Source of the DNA: Roseibacillus ishigakijimensis | GTDB lineage: Bacteria > Verrucomicrobiota > Verrucomicrobiia > Verrucomicrobiales > Akkermansiaceae | DNA: 64,000 nt | Assembly (NCBI RefSeq): GCF_016595415.1 | Contig: NZ_JAENIO010000004.1 | Location: forward strand, 121,206 to 185,205 | Reading direction: 5' to 3' | Shown here: positions 28,334 to 37,600 of the stretch, piece by piece | Position numbering within the stretch: position 1 is the stretch's first letter | How the letters are laid out: each line of letters starts with the position of its first letter | Made by a program: the position numbers and the translations under genes | The notes under the pieces: model-generated | Told to the model about the DNA's origin: nothing | Seen by the model: only the letters and a program-made list of their open reading frames with translations | The model's database searches: none

Positions 28334-28615
28334 GCGTGCTAAAAAACCAGCAAATCAACCTCCCGTCAATTTTTTTCGCTAAAAAAACAGCACTTCGCTT
28401 TACTCCCTTTGGCGCGGAGGAATCGAAAAACCAGCCCCTCCTATTTTGTCAGGTCCGAAAAAATGGGGAGAATTCTAACAAAGAGAGGGTTAGCCGACAC
28501 CAAGCCCCTGCCGGCAAGAAAATCAGCAGAATGGAAAAAGGAGCTCTCGTTCAAATGGAGCGAAAGAGAAATTTCGCTTGGAGAACTGGCCTGCCGAGGC
28601 CTCGCTTGAGAAAAA
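28334..28615. other. Intergenic stretch upstream of the SRP RNA region; nothing supported
   Basis: No convincing gene. A forward frame at 28409-28609 starts with TTG, has no ribosome site and a basic, Trp-rich composition unlike neighbours. The segment is A/T-richer than its surroundings. Bases 28611-28615 are the minus-strand T tract that follows the SRP RNA. Confidence 0.5.
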
Positions 28616-28703
28616 CCAGAGGACCGCGGCAATGGGGGACAAGCTACGGCTGCTACGTTTCCGTCCTGACCGGGTTCACCAGCCCACACTCCGCGGCCCC
28701 TGG
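28616..28703 (-). ncRNA. ffs: Signal recognition particle RNA (4.5S type)
   Basis: The minus strand carries the conserved SRP domain IV core ggtcaggacggaaacgtagc, which forms the Ffh-binding hairpin with its GGAA-type tetraloop region. The ends pair (ccaggggccgcgg with ccgcggtcctctgg), giving one long hairpin of about 88 bases, the small bacterial form without the Alu domain. A T run follows the 3' end (28615-28611). The 5' end could extend a few bases beyond 28703. Confidence 0.92.
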
Positions 28704-28822
28704 CAAGGGAAGGGGTAATCGCAAACCTCCTTTCCGGAAAGTGGTTTTTTACCTTTTTTCTATTCGCCCCCCATCCCGTCTCCCCGTTTGCTCCCGGCCC
28801 GGCCCTTTGCTAGCCTGTCGCC

Positions 28823-29293
28823 ATGTCGAGGGAATTCACGGTTTTGTCTCACCTTTCACGCATCGCACTGGGCCTCTTTTTCCTGGTCACCGGAGTGCTC
28901 AAGTTACGCGATCTCAATGCCTTCACCGAGGACGTCTTTAACTATCAAATTTTATTCCCCCCCTTCGACGCTTACACCGCCCTCCTCGTGGTTTGGCTCG
29001 AGATCATCGCGGGCCTTGTCGTCCTCGTGGGTCGCTGGGGCCTGCGTGGAGGCCTGGTGACTATCGGCGGCCTTCTTCTCGCCTTCATAGCGGCGCTGAG
29101 CCACGCCGCCGCCCGCGGGCTCAACATCAATTGCGGCTGTTTCGGGTCCTCCGAAGAGCCCACCAATTTCCCCCTCCATCTCGGGCTCAACGCCCTTCTG
29201 CTTCTCCTCACCCTTCTTCTCCTCCGTCACTCCAGCACCCCTGCCAAAGGCCAGGTCTTCGGCCCCGGCAAGCTCCATCTCCCCGAGGAGTGA
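28823..29293 (+). CDS. MauE/DoxX-family redox-associated membrane protein
   Basis: 156 residues with four transmembrane helices (about 8-28, 50-70, 75-95, 120-137). The NCGCFGSSEEP motif in the loop before the last helix is the hallmark of MauE/DoxX proteins tied to thiol redox chemistry; the two Cys probably cycle between thiol and disulfide facing the periplasm. In other bacteria these supply reducing power for maturation of periplasmic proteins. The partner here is not adjacent. Confidence 0.85.
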   Translation: MSREFTVLSHLSRIALGLFFLVTGVLKLRDLNAFTEDVFNYQILFPPFDAYTALLVVWLEIIAGLVVLVGRWGLRGGLVTIGGLLLAFIAALSHAAARGLNINCGCFGSSEEPTNFPLHLGLNALLLLLTLLLLRHSSTPAKGQVFGPGKLHLPEE

Positions 29294-29366
29294 GCCCGGG
29301 GGAGAAAGAGACTCACCTCAAATGCGACTTGCTCCCAGGCTAAATCGAGGCCTTGCTGGCCGAAGC

Positions 29367-30086
29367 ATGAACGCCCTCCTCGCCGCTGCCGACAGCCTGC
29401 GCCAGAACCTGCGCGGGCTCAGCTTTCCCGACCCCGTGGCCTACACCTACAATCCGCTGGAATACGCTTGGGACCGCCACTGCGACTATCTGCAAAAATA
29501 CGGCCAAGGCCCTAAGCGGGTGCTTTTTCTAGGTATGAACCCCGGCCCCTACGGCATGGCGCAAACGGGGGTTCCCTTTGGCGAAATCGAGCATGTGCGC
29601 GACTGGATGGGCATCTCGGGTCCAGTCGCCAAGCCCCAACCGGAGCACCCCAAACGCCCCATCACGGGCTTTGCCTGCCCGCGCTCGGAAGTCTCCGGCC
29701 GCCGCCTCTGGGGCCTGTTTGCCGAAAAATTCGGCACGGCGGACCAGTTCTTCGCCGACCATTTTGTGGCCAATTATTGCCCCTTGGTTTGGATGAAGGA
29801 TACCGGGGCCAACCTCACTCCCGACAAACTGCCCGCCGACTCCCTCGCGCCGGTGGAGGAGCACTGCCAGGCCCACCTGCGCACCCTCATCGAGCTCCTG
29901 CAGCCCCAATTCCTCATCGGAGTGGGAGCCTATGCCGAAAAAAAACTGGCGGAGGCCGCCGGAACGCGGAAGGAGGAGTTCACCTTCGGGCGCATCCTCC
30001 ATCCCTCCCCGGCCAGCCCTGCCGCCAACCGCGACTTTGCGGGCACCGCCTGGCGTCAACTGGGCGAGCTGGGTATCGTTTCCTAG
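29367..30086 (+). CDS. smug1: SMUG1-type uracil-DNA glycosylase
   Basis: 239 residues from the ATG at 29367. Motif 1 is GMNPGPYGMAQTGVPFGE and motif 2 HPSPASPAANRDF, both almost identical to animal SMUG1; YTYNPLEYAW also matches. The enzyme removes uracil and oxidised pyrimidines from DNA. The Asn of GMNPGP and the His of HPSPASP are the catalytic residues. An in-frame ATG at 29322 would add 15 residues unlike the family. The stop overlaps the convergent beta-helix gene by 4 bp. SMUG1 is rare in bacteria. Confidence 0.93.
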   Translation: MNALLAAADSLRQNLRGLSFPDPVAYTYNPLEYAWDRHCDYLQKYGQGPKRVLFLGMNPGPYGMAQTGVPFGEIEHVRDWMGISGPVAKPQPEHPKRPITGFACPRSEVSGRRLWGLFAEKFGTADQFFADHFVANYCPLVWMKDTGANLTPDKLPADSLAPVEEHCQAHLRTLIELLQPQFLIGVGAYAEKKLAEAAGTRKEEFTFGRILHPSPASPAANRDFAGTAWRQLGELGIVS

Positions 30087-31459
30087 GGAAGACGTTCCAC
30101 CTCGTTGTCCACCCCCTTCCGGGCCGTGATGGCACCCTTGCTCTCGACTCGGCAGCCCCGCGCCTCGGCACTGAGGACGACGGGACTGCTCGCTTCGTTG
30201 CGCAACTTCACTTTCTCAGCCCGGCGGGGGGAAAAGGCGACTTGGCCCTCCCCTGCTCCCGGGATGCCAAAGCCCAACCAAACGGGCAGTTCTCGCTCAA
30301 GGATTCCCGGCAACAGACGCACCCGGTGCTCCCGGCCCGAGATCATGGCCAGCCCATGGACCACACGCCCGGAACGCGGGACGTGCACGGTCAACTCCAG
30401 ATCCGCGTTCTCACCTTCCAGAAACAGGGCGGGACCATATCGGGCTTCCGCCTCGCAGGCACGCATCACCGTCCTCGTCCCCACCCAGAACCCCCGCTCA
30501 CAAGCCACTGCGCGACAGTTCTCCACCTGCACCGAGCCCTCGGTGCGCAGCTCGAAGCCGCTCCGCATGTGGCGCGCCTCACAATTGCGAAAGACCAGAT
30601 TCTGATGCTCCCCGTAGGTGCGAAAACCATCCTCACAAAGACTCTTGGTGTAGCCCGGAAGCAAGCGATGCTCCCCATTGCGATTGCGAAAAACAGTGCG
30701 GAAACCTTTCTCGAAAGCCGCTCCCGACTTTTCCGCCAACATCTCGTCCGTGCTTCGCACCTCCCCCTCCACCACACAATTCTCAAACACCAGATTGGAA
30801 GCCGTCTTTTGGATAAAATAGCCGTGCCCGAAAGAGCGCATCACGAGATGACAGTCGCTCAAGCGATTGCCATTTCCCGTAATCAGGACCCCGCTGTGCT
30901 TGCGATGGCCGATAACGGGAGAGCCTCCTTTGCCAAAGCTATCGCCATAGCCGTAGGGGGTCGAGCCCCGCACCTCGAAGCGACAATCCTGCAAATGGTT
31001 GCCCTCCCCGCTGAGCGCCAGCAACTGCCCTCCCGGCGAGGTGCCCTCGCCTTCGCAAAGAATCTGCCAACCCCGAAAGAGATTGCCCGAACCACTCACC
31101 TCGATCTCGCTGGCATGAATCCGGGGCCGCAGCTTTTCCCGCAGTCCGGTCTCCCAAATCAAGACCACGCCCTCGAGCAAGAAACGATTGCGATCCCCGC
31201 TGAAGCGAAAAAACGAGGAACGCCCCTCCCGCCGCCACTGTTGCAAGCGCTCCTCGGTAGCATAGTCGGACAATCGGTAACGCCCGGGCGCCAGGCGAAC
31301 AGTTTGGTCATCCTTTTCCGCCAAAGCCAGCAGGGCATCCAGATCCGAGACCTCATGAACTTCTTCCGCCAAAAGAAAAAATCCTCCGAGCAGCCAAGCC
31401 ACCAACCCCGCCATCAGCCCCGGGGCAAATCGCCCCCTTCGGTCCCCAAAATTTCTCAT
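30083..31459 (-). CDS. Secreted right-handed beta-helix protein
   Basis: 458 residues from the ATG at 31459; the in-frame upstream codon is TTG. A signal peptide (about 10-32, LMAGLVAWLLGGFFLLAEE) is followed by repeated short strands with N-x-F-x-x-C turns (NLFRGWQI, NHLQDCRF, NRLSDCHL, NLVFENCVV, NLVFRNCEA), the pattern of parallel beta-helix proteins such as pectate lyases and family 6 polysaccharide lyases. No catalytic triad can be assigned. It may bind or cleave an acidic polysaccharide; that is inference from the fold. Confidence 0.75.
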   Translation of the reverse strand: MRNFGDRRGRFAPGLMAGLVAWLLGGFFLLAEEVHEVSDLDALLALAEKDDQTVRLAPGRYRLSDYATEERLQQWRREGRSSFFRFSGDRNRFLLEGVVLIWETGLREKLRPRIHASEIEVSGSGNLFRGWQILCEGEGTSPGGQLLALSGEGNHLQDCRFEVRGSTPYGYGDSFGKGGSPVIGHRKHSGVLITGNGNRLSDCHLVMRSFGHGYFIQKTASNLVFENCVVEGEVRSTDEMLAEKSGAAFEKGFRTVFRNRNGEHRLLPGYTKSLCEDGFRTYGEHQNLVFRNCEARHMRSGFELRTEGSVQVENCRAVACERGFWVGTRTVMRACEAEARYGPALFLEGENADLELTVHVPRSGRVVHGLAMISGREHRVRLLPGILERELPVWLGFGIPGAGEGQVAFSPRRAEKVKLRNEASSPVVLSAEARGCRVESKGAITARKGVDNEVERLP

Positions 31460-31612
31460 CACGCTGGCCAGTAACGTCTCCAAGGCCCCTTCCCTATCAC
31501 CACAAACCTCCTGCCTCCCCAGGGACCGCCCGCCTTCCTTTCCCCTTCACTCCCCGCTTTTTCTGGCTGAAAAATTCATCCGTGCCATGGTAAAAGCCTC
31601 CCGAGGCCACCG

Positions 31613-32830
31613 ATGAACAGCTACGCCGCCCGCAGAACCCGCCCTCCCGAGTGGACCCAGGCCCTCCTGGTCTCCCTCGCAGTGCATTTCTTGCTGGCCC
31701 TCATCTGGATCATCCTCCTCGCCCAAGAGTTCTTCGATCGCAGCCTCGCCTCAGAAGAAAAAGCCGAAATCGCGGACGACGCCCCGGTGATGGCGCTCAC
31801 CGCAGAACGGCTGGAAACTTTGCAAGAAGCCTTTGAGGCAACTCCCGAGCCGGAGCCGGCCCCCGAACCGGAGCCGCCCGAAAAGAGCTTTGCCCACACC
31901 CAACCCACGCAGGAAAGCGCATCGCCGGTGGAGAGCCCCCGATACTTCGGCGAGCGCGATACCGCCGCTGCCAACTCGGGTGAAATCGTGGACAACGGCC
32001 TTGAGGTGCCGACCCAAGACGGTGCCGATCCCCGCAGCGCTAACGATCTGGAGCTGGTGGACTCCGACTTTGCCGATGGCGAGGAAGAAGGGGCTCCGGG
32101 CACTCCGGGCGAACCCCTTCCTCTCTCCGAGACCGCCCTCACCACCGAAAACTCCCCGCCGCAAGAGCCAACGGAAGCCCCCGAACCTCGCGAGGAAACC
32201 CTCGCCGAACTACCCGACGAACCCGTGGAACAAGACCCCCTGGCAGAGGAAACGGCGGAAGAGCGCTTGGAAAAGGCCCAAGCCAAAGCCCGCGAATTGC
32301 TTGCGCTGGACGAAAGCCTCCCGGTCCCCCTGGAGGAAGAAACGCCCGAAGAAGAGGACGTGCGCGAACCCGTCGAAGAAACCCTGCCCAAACCCCAGCC
32401 CGCCGTTGCCCAGAATGCAGGCGGAGTGAGCGGAGATCGGGGCTTGGAAGGCGGCTTCGACCGCGAAGCACAAAAAACCCGCGTCAGTGGCTCCATCGGC
32501 CGCAAAGGCGAAAATTCCCTGGCAGTGGAGGCCACCGTCAAAGGCCGCTTCCTCGCCCAAGTGAACCGCGAGATCGAAAAAGCCTGGCAACGCGAATGCA
32601 TTCTCCGCCGCGAACACATCCTCCCCGGAGTCCTCGCCGTTAGCTTCGTGCTGGACGACACTGGTAAAGTGACGGGCTTTCGCTTCGATTCCCGCATCGC
32701 GGGCGGAGCCATCCAGGAAGGCTTCACCATGATGGCCATCAAAAAGGCCAAAATTCCCGCCATGCCCGACGAGATGAAAAGCGAACTCGATGGCCGTCAG
32801 CTGGAAATGAACCTAACCTTCTATTTCTGA
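31613..32830 (+). CDS. TonB-like energy transducer
   Basis: 405 residues: N-terminal transmembrane helix (about 18-40, LVSLAVHFLLALIWIILLAQ), a long periplasmic spacer very rich in Pro and Glu (about 65-270), and a C-terminal domain of about 100 residues (FLAQVNREIEKAWQRE, VLAVSFVLDDTGKVTGF, ending MNLTFYF) like TonB/TolA C-termini. It should span the periplasm and pass energy from an inner-membrane motor to outer-membrane proteins. No ExbB or ExbD gene is adjacent. The small membrane gene downstream starts 5 bp later. Confidence 0.8.
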   Translation: MNSYAARRTRPPEWTQALLVSLAVHFLLALIWIILLAQEFFDRSLASEEKAEIADDAPVMALTAERLETLQEAFEATPEPEPAPEPEPPEKSFAHTQPTQESASPVESPRYFGERDTAAANSGEIVDNGLEVPTQDGADPRSANDLELVDSDFADGEEEGAPGTPGEPLPLSETALTTENSPPQEPTEAPEPREETLAELPDEPVEQDPLAEETAEERLEKAQAKARELLALDESLPVPLEEETPEEEDVREPVEETLPKPQPAVAQNAGGVSGDRGLEGGFDREAQKTRVSGSIGRKGENSLAVEATVKGRFLAQVNREIEKAWQRECILRREHILPGVLAVSFVLDDTGKVTGFRFDSRIAGGAIQEGFTMMAIKKAKIPAMPDEMKSELDGRQLEMNLTFYF

Positions 32831-32834
32831 GACC

Positions 32835-33266
32835 ATGTCGGAAGAGAGCGTTTATCATTACTCCAAAGTGCGACGCCACTGGTTGCACAACGGGCTGACT
32901 CTTCTCCTCATCCTCCTTCTCGCTTTCTCTCAACTCACCTTCGGAGAGTCCGATCACAACTTTGCTCCCTACGCGGCAGTTTTTCTCTTAACCGTCAACT
33001 TCAGACAACTGACCCGCTGGGAAAGCCGTTGGACCTCCACAGTCGGCCCTAACGCCATCCTTTACCAGTCTCCCGACGAATCCGCCAAAGTAGCCCGCGA
33101 GGACCTCGCCCGCATTCTCCTGCCCGATGGGTCGAGCAGTCCCATTGCCCTCGTCAAAACCAACGGCGACATCCTGCAGATCCCGCGTGGCACCCTCGGC
33201 AATAGCGAACAATTCCGCGAAGCCCTCATCCGCTTCCACTACCCGGTCGAGGTGGTGAAGATCTGA
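32835..33266 (+). CDS. Small membrane protein, unknown, in operon with TonB-like gene
   Basis: 143 residues. One or two hydrophobic helices lie at about 18-36 and 44-57, followed by a soluble C-terminal domain (about 70-143). It follows the TonB-like gene with 4 bp between, so they are almost surely co-transcribed. No family recognised. Confidence 0.7.
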   Translation: MSEESVYHYSKVRRHWLHNGLTLLLILLLAFSQLTFGESDHNFAPYAAVFLLTVNFRQLTRWESRWTSTVGPNAILYQSPDESAKVAREDLARILLPDGSSSPIALVKTNGDILQIPRGTLGNSEQFREALIRFHYPVEVVKI

Positions 33267-33284
33267 GTTTTTCCCAAGCCTTAC

Positions 33285-34442
33285 CTACAAAAAATCCCGC
33301 AGCAGGTGAGAGAGGCGATCTTTGGTCTTGGTGCTCCAGGAACGGTTTTGCCACTCCTCGTAAGTGGCTTCTTCGCAGTCTGCCCGATCAGCGAGAAAGA
33401 CTTCTTCGTGCTTCTCGGCCCAGGCCCGGTTCTCGATGAGCAAACTGGCCTCGCTGTTGATGCGCAGAGAGCGGACATCGAAATTGGCCGAACCCACAAG
33501 CACCCGGTCCTCATCGACGAGCAGCATTTTGACGTGAATCAAGGTGCGGTGATACTCGAAGATGCGCACCCCGGCCTGTAAAAGAACGCCCCAGTCATTG
33601 CGGAAGGCCTTGCGGACGACCCGCTTGTCGTTGTTTCTCCCCGCCGCGATGATCACGACCTCGACACCCCGCTCCGCCGCCTCCGCGAGAGCGGCCAGCA
33701 GACGATCGCTGGGCGCGAAGTAAGGAGCCACCGCGTAGAAACGAGTCCGGGCTTCCTGCAGCAGTTGAAGGTAGAGCCGCTCGATTTCGTTGCTCTCCTC
33801 CGTTGGTTCGGCGGCAATGAGACGGCATGTCACCTCTCCCTCTTTCGCCAAAACCGGAAAAAAAGCGTCGTCATCGTCCTCCGGCACATCATCGGGCTCC
33901 CAATGGGCAAAGAAGAGGCGCTGCAAGTCCCCGACCACCGGCCCGCGCACTTGGTAGTGGTTGTCGCGAAAGTGCTCGCTGTCTTCAGCATCTCCGGTCC
34001 ACTCCTCGGCAATGCCGACCCCACCGGTGAACCCGATCCTCCCATCCACCACCAGAAGCTTGCGATGGGAGCGCCGGTTGGAGCGCCTCAGATTGAACCA
34101 TTGCAGAGGACGGAAATGCCGCACCGCCACCCCTGCCTCGCTCATGTTCTCGATCAACTCCTCGCTCATGTCCTGCGAGCCGAACCAATCGAGCACCACC
34201 CGCACCGCCACCCCCCGCCTGGCGGCGTCGGCGAGACTGTCCGCGAACTCCTCCGCAATTTCGCCCGACCAGTAGACAAAGGTTTCCAGATTCACCGAGT
34301 AACGGGCCTCGCGGATAGCCTGCAGCATGGCGGGAAAGATCTCCTCGCCATTGATGAGCAAGCGCAGGGAATTGTCCTCCCGCTGGGGAAAATCGGGATT
34401 TCCCCGCGCATCGACCGCTTCCGGTTGGTTCTTGGACACCAT
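33285..34442 (-). CDS. Cardiolipin synthase / phospholipase D family protein
   Basis: 385 residues from the ATG at 34442 (a TTG 36 bases up also opens the frame). Two HKD catalytic motifs are complete: HRKLLVVDGRIGFTGG and HVKMLLVDEDRVLVGSANFD. The second is followed by RSLRINSEASLLIEN, typical of bacterial cardiolipin synthases, which join two phosphatidylglycerols or phosphatidylethanolamine and PG. There is no N-terminal membrane helix pair, as in ClsB. Convergent with the TonB operon. Confidence 0.9.
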   Translation of the reverse strand: MVSKNQPEAVDARGNPDFPQREDNSLRLLINGEEIFPAMLQAIREARYSVNLETFVYWSGEIAEEFADSLADAARRGVAVRVVLDWFGSQDMSEELIENMSEAGVAVRHFRPLQWFNLRRSNRRSHRKLLVVDGRIGFTGGVGIAEEWTGDAEDSEHFRDNHYQVRGPVVGDLQRLFFAHWEPDDVPEDDDDAFFPVLAKEGEVTCRLIAAEPTEESNEIERLYLQLLQEARTRFYAVAPYFAPSDRLLAALAEAAERGVEVVIIAAGRNNDKRVVRKAFRNDWGVLLQAGVRIFEYHRTLIHVKMLLVDEDRVLVGSANFDVRSLRINSEASLLIENRAWAEKHEEVFLADRADCEEATYEEWQNRSWSTKTKDRLSHLLRDFL

Positions 34443-34630
34443 CGTCCTCCAGAATGGCGCACCTGGGCGCAGTTGCAACTGACGATTGCCCCTTTCCCCC
34501 TTAACAATCTCCCCAAGAGTTCTTTATAGATGAAAGTCAACGAGAAGTCATTTTCCTTGGAGCCGTTCCCAAGGATTCCCGCCTTGTCGAAGGTCTACAC
34601 GTTTTCTTATCATCAATTGATCGACTTTCT

Positions 34631-37600
34631 ATGAAACTCATCTTCCTCCTCTTGACACTCCTTTCCTTGTCACTGTCCGCCAACGAGAAAATCAAACTCC
34701 TGATTGTGGAGGGCGTGACCAATCATGACTGGGAACACCGCTTGGAAATTGTCCGCGCCATCTTGGCTCGGGAGGGGTCCTTCGAAGTGAGCTTCAGCAT
34801 CTCACCCTCCACGGCGGGGGATCCCGCTTGGGAGGATTGGCGGCCGGAATTCGCCAACTACGATGTGGTCATGTCTGGCTACAACAATCTGGGAGGTAAA
34901 CCCCAATGGCCGGAGGAGGTGAAAACGGACTTCGAAAACTACCTCGCCAGCGGGGGCGGATTCTTTGCCTATCACGAAGCGAACAACTCCTTTGCGGAAT
35001 GGGACGAATACAACAAGATGATCGGCTTGGGCTGGCGGGGCGTGAACTTTGGCTCCGCTGTGATCATCGAGCCCGACGAATCCTTGCGCATCCTGGGTCC
35101 CGGAGATGGGCAAAACACTGGGCATGGAGCACGCGTCAATGCCTTGGTGAAAAAACTGGGCAACCACCCCATCCATGCCGGACTTCCCCAAAGCTGGATC
35201 ACTGCTGATACCGAGATTTACCGCTATGCGCGTGGTCCCGTCGAGAACGTGACGGTGATTTCCTATGCCAAGGATCCGGACACCGGGCTGCAATTTCCCA
35301 TGGAATGGGTCACCCGCTATGGAGAAGGACGATGCTATGCCTCCAGTTTGGGCCATGTCTGGGCCAACCAGGCCGAGCCCACCGGCACTCGCTGCGCGGC
35401 CTTCCAGACGCTGATGGTGCGGGCTCTCAAGTGGTTGGCCAAGCGGGATCCGGGTCAAGAGGTGCCCGCCGACTTTCCCGGCACCACAGGGCCCTCTCTC
35501 CGTGCCTACGAGGTGGGGGTCTCCGGTCTTGACGAGGTCGAGGCGGTGGCACCCTTCAATAACGGACTCCTGCCGGAGGAGTCGCGGGCCTCCGCCAATG
35601 TCCAGCTGCGGGAAGCCTTTCCCTTGCTGTCGTGGGACTCCCCGGTGGACCTCAAACCGTGGCCACAAGCGGACGATCAGGTGGTGGTAGCCGAGCTCGA
35701 TGGCCGACTCTATCGGCTGCAAGATGACGACGAGACTACTGAGCGGGAACTCCTCCTCGATATCCGGGATCGGGCTTGGTATTACAATTGGAACACAAAC
35801 GACAGCTCTTCCAAGCACGGGGGGCTACAAACTTTTGTCTTCCACCCCCGCTTCGGCCACGGAGAGGGCAAGGACTTCATTTATCTCTTCTATCTTTTCA
35901 ACGAAAACGACCACGAAACCGCGCAGCCTCCCTACTACGACCGCCTCGCACGATTCACTTGGAATACTGCGGAAAACTCCTTCGATGCGGAAAGCGAGCT
36001 CATCCTGATTAACCAGTATGACACCTACAAGGGCCACGACGGCGGAGGCATGGCCTTTGGCGATGACGGCTTCCTCTATCTCGCCTTCGGGGACGAAGGG
36101 AGCCAAAATGCGGCCGCCAATGCGCACACACAAACCCTCAATGACCGCGCCCGGTCGGGGATTTGGCGCTTGGATGTCGATCAACAGGGCGGCGAAATCA
36201 GTCACCCCATCCGTCGACAACCCCGCAGGGCGGAGCCGAGTCACAACTCCTACACGCAAGGCTATTACATCCCCTCCGACAATCCCTGGATCGACGAGAG
36301 TGGTGCGACTTTGGAGGAATTCTACGCCATCGGGCTGCGTCAACCCCACCGCATGAGCTTCGACCCGGAAAGTGGCCTCTTCTGGATCGGGGATGTGGGC
36401 AGCGGACGCCGGGAAGAAATTGATGTGGTGGACGCGCCCGGACTGAACTTTCAATGGAACTATCGCGAAGGGCTCACCGAGGGCTACCGGCCCCGCCCGC
36501 AGCCCTACCTCGGCACGGAAAGGGAGCCGGTGCACGATTACGGGCGTGGGGTGGGCAACTGCGTGATCGGCGGCCAAGTCTACCGGGGAAATCTCTTGCC
36601 CGGCCTCCGGGGGAAATACCTCTTTGGCGACAATGGCACCCAAAAAATCTATGCCCTCGACTACGATCCCATCACCCGCACCACCCTGACAGTGGAAGAA
36701 ATCGGACAGGGCCGCGGGGGCAGCCTTTTTGACGGGCTTTCCTCCTTTGGCCACAATGCGCAAGGAGAGCTCTTTGCCCTCCAACTGGGCGGAGGGGCCA
36801 TCGGCGGAGGCTCCATCTCCCGCCTGCTCCCCCAACCCGAGGTGGTGGATCGGTCGATCTTCCCGTCTACTCTCTCCGCCACCGGGCTCTTCACCGATCT
36901 GGCCACCCTCACGCCGACTGCGGGCCTCATTCCCTACACCGTCAACATGCCGCTCTGGACTGCCGGAGCGGGGAAACAACGCTGGCTGATGATCCCCAAC
37001 GATGGCCATCCGGACACCGCGGGCGAACAAATCACCTACTCGGAGGAAGAGAGCTGGCATTTGCCGGTCGGCTCCGTGCTAGTGAAACAATTCAACCACC
37101 CCGATACCGACGAGAAGCTGGAAACCCGAGTCCTCATCCACGGCACGGACGGGGCTTGGGGCGGAGTAACCTACCGTTGGCGCGCGGACCAAAGCGAGGC
37201 CGACCTCTTGGAAGAAGGTTCCTATGAAACCCTCACCTTCGGCAGCGAAAGTTTCCCCTATTACTTCCCCGCCCGCAATCAGTGCAATCTCTGCCACACC
37301 GAATCGGCAGGCTACGTGCTGGGGCTCAAAACCCGACAACTCAACCGGCTCTTCCACTATGAAAAAACGGGCCGCGTGGCCAATCAGATCGAAACCCTTT
37401 CCAAATTGGGGCTCCTCTCCAGTAATCATTCGGAGATTTCCCTCCGAAACTCGGTCACCTCGGCACAAAGGGAAAACACCCTCAGCGATGCGCATTACGC
37501 CCGTTCCTACCTCGATGCCAATTGCTCCCACTGCCACCACCCCGGGGGCACGCGTGCCCTCTTCGACGCCCGCCTGACCACGCCTCTCACCGCCCAGGGA

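Noticed and set aside
28409..28609. A 66-codon forward frame upstream of the SRP RNA
   Set aside because: TTG start, no ribosome site, no signal or motif; kept only as an intergenic note.
29777..31474. A 565-codon forward open frame opposite the beta-helix gene
   Set aside because: Antisense to a signal-peptide protein with clear repeats and overlapping the SMUG1 gene.
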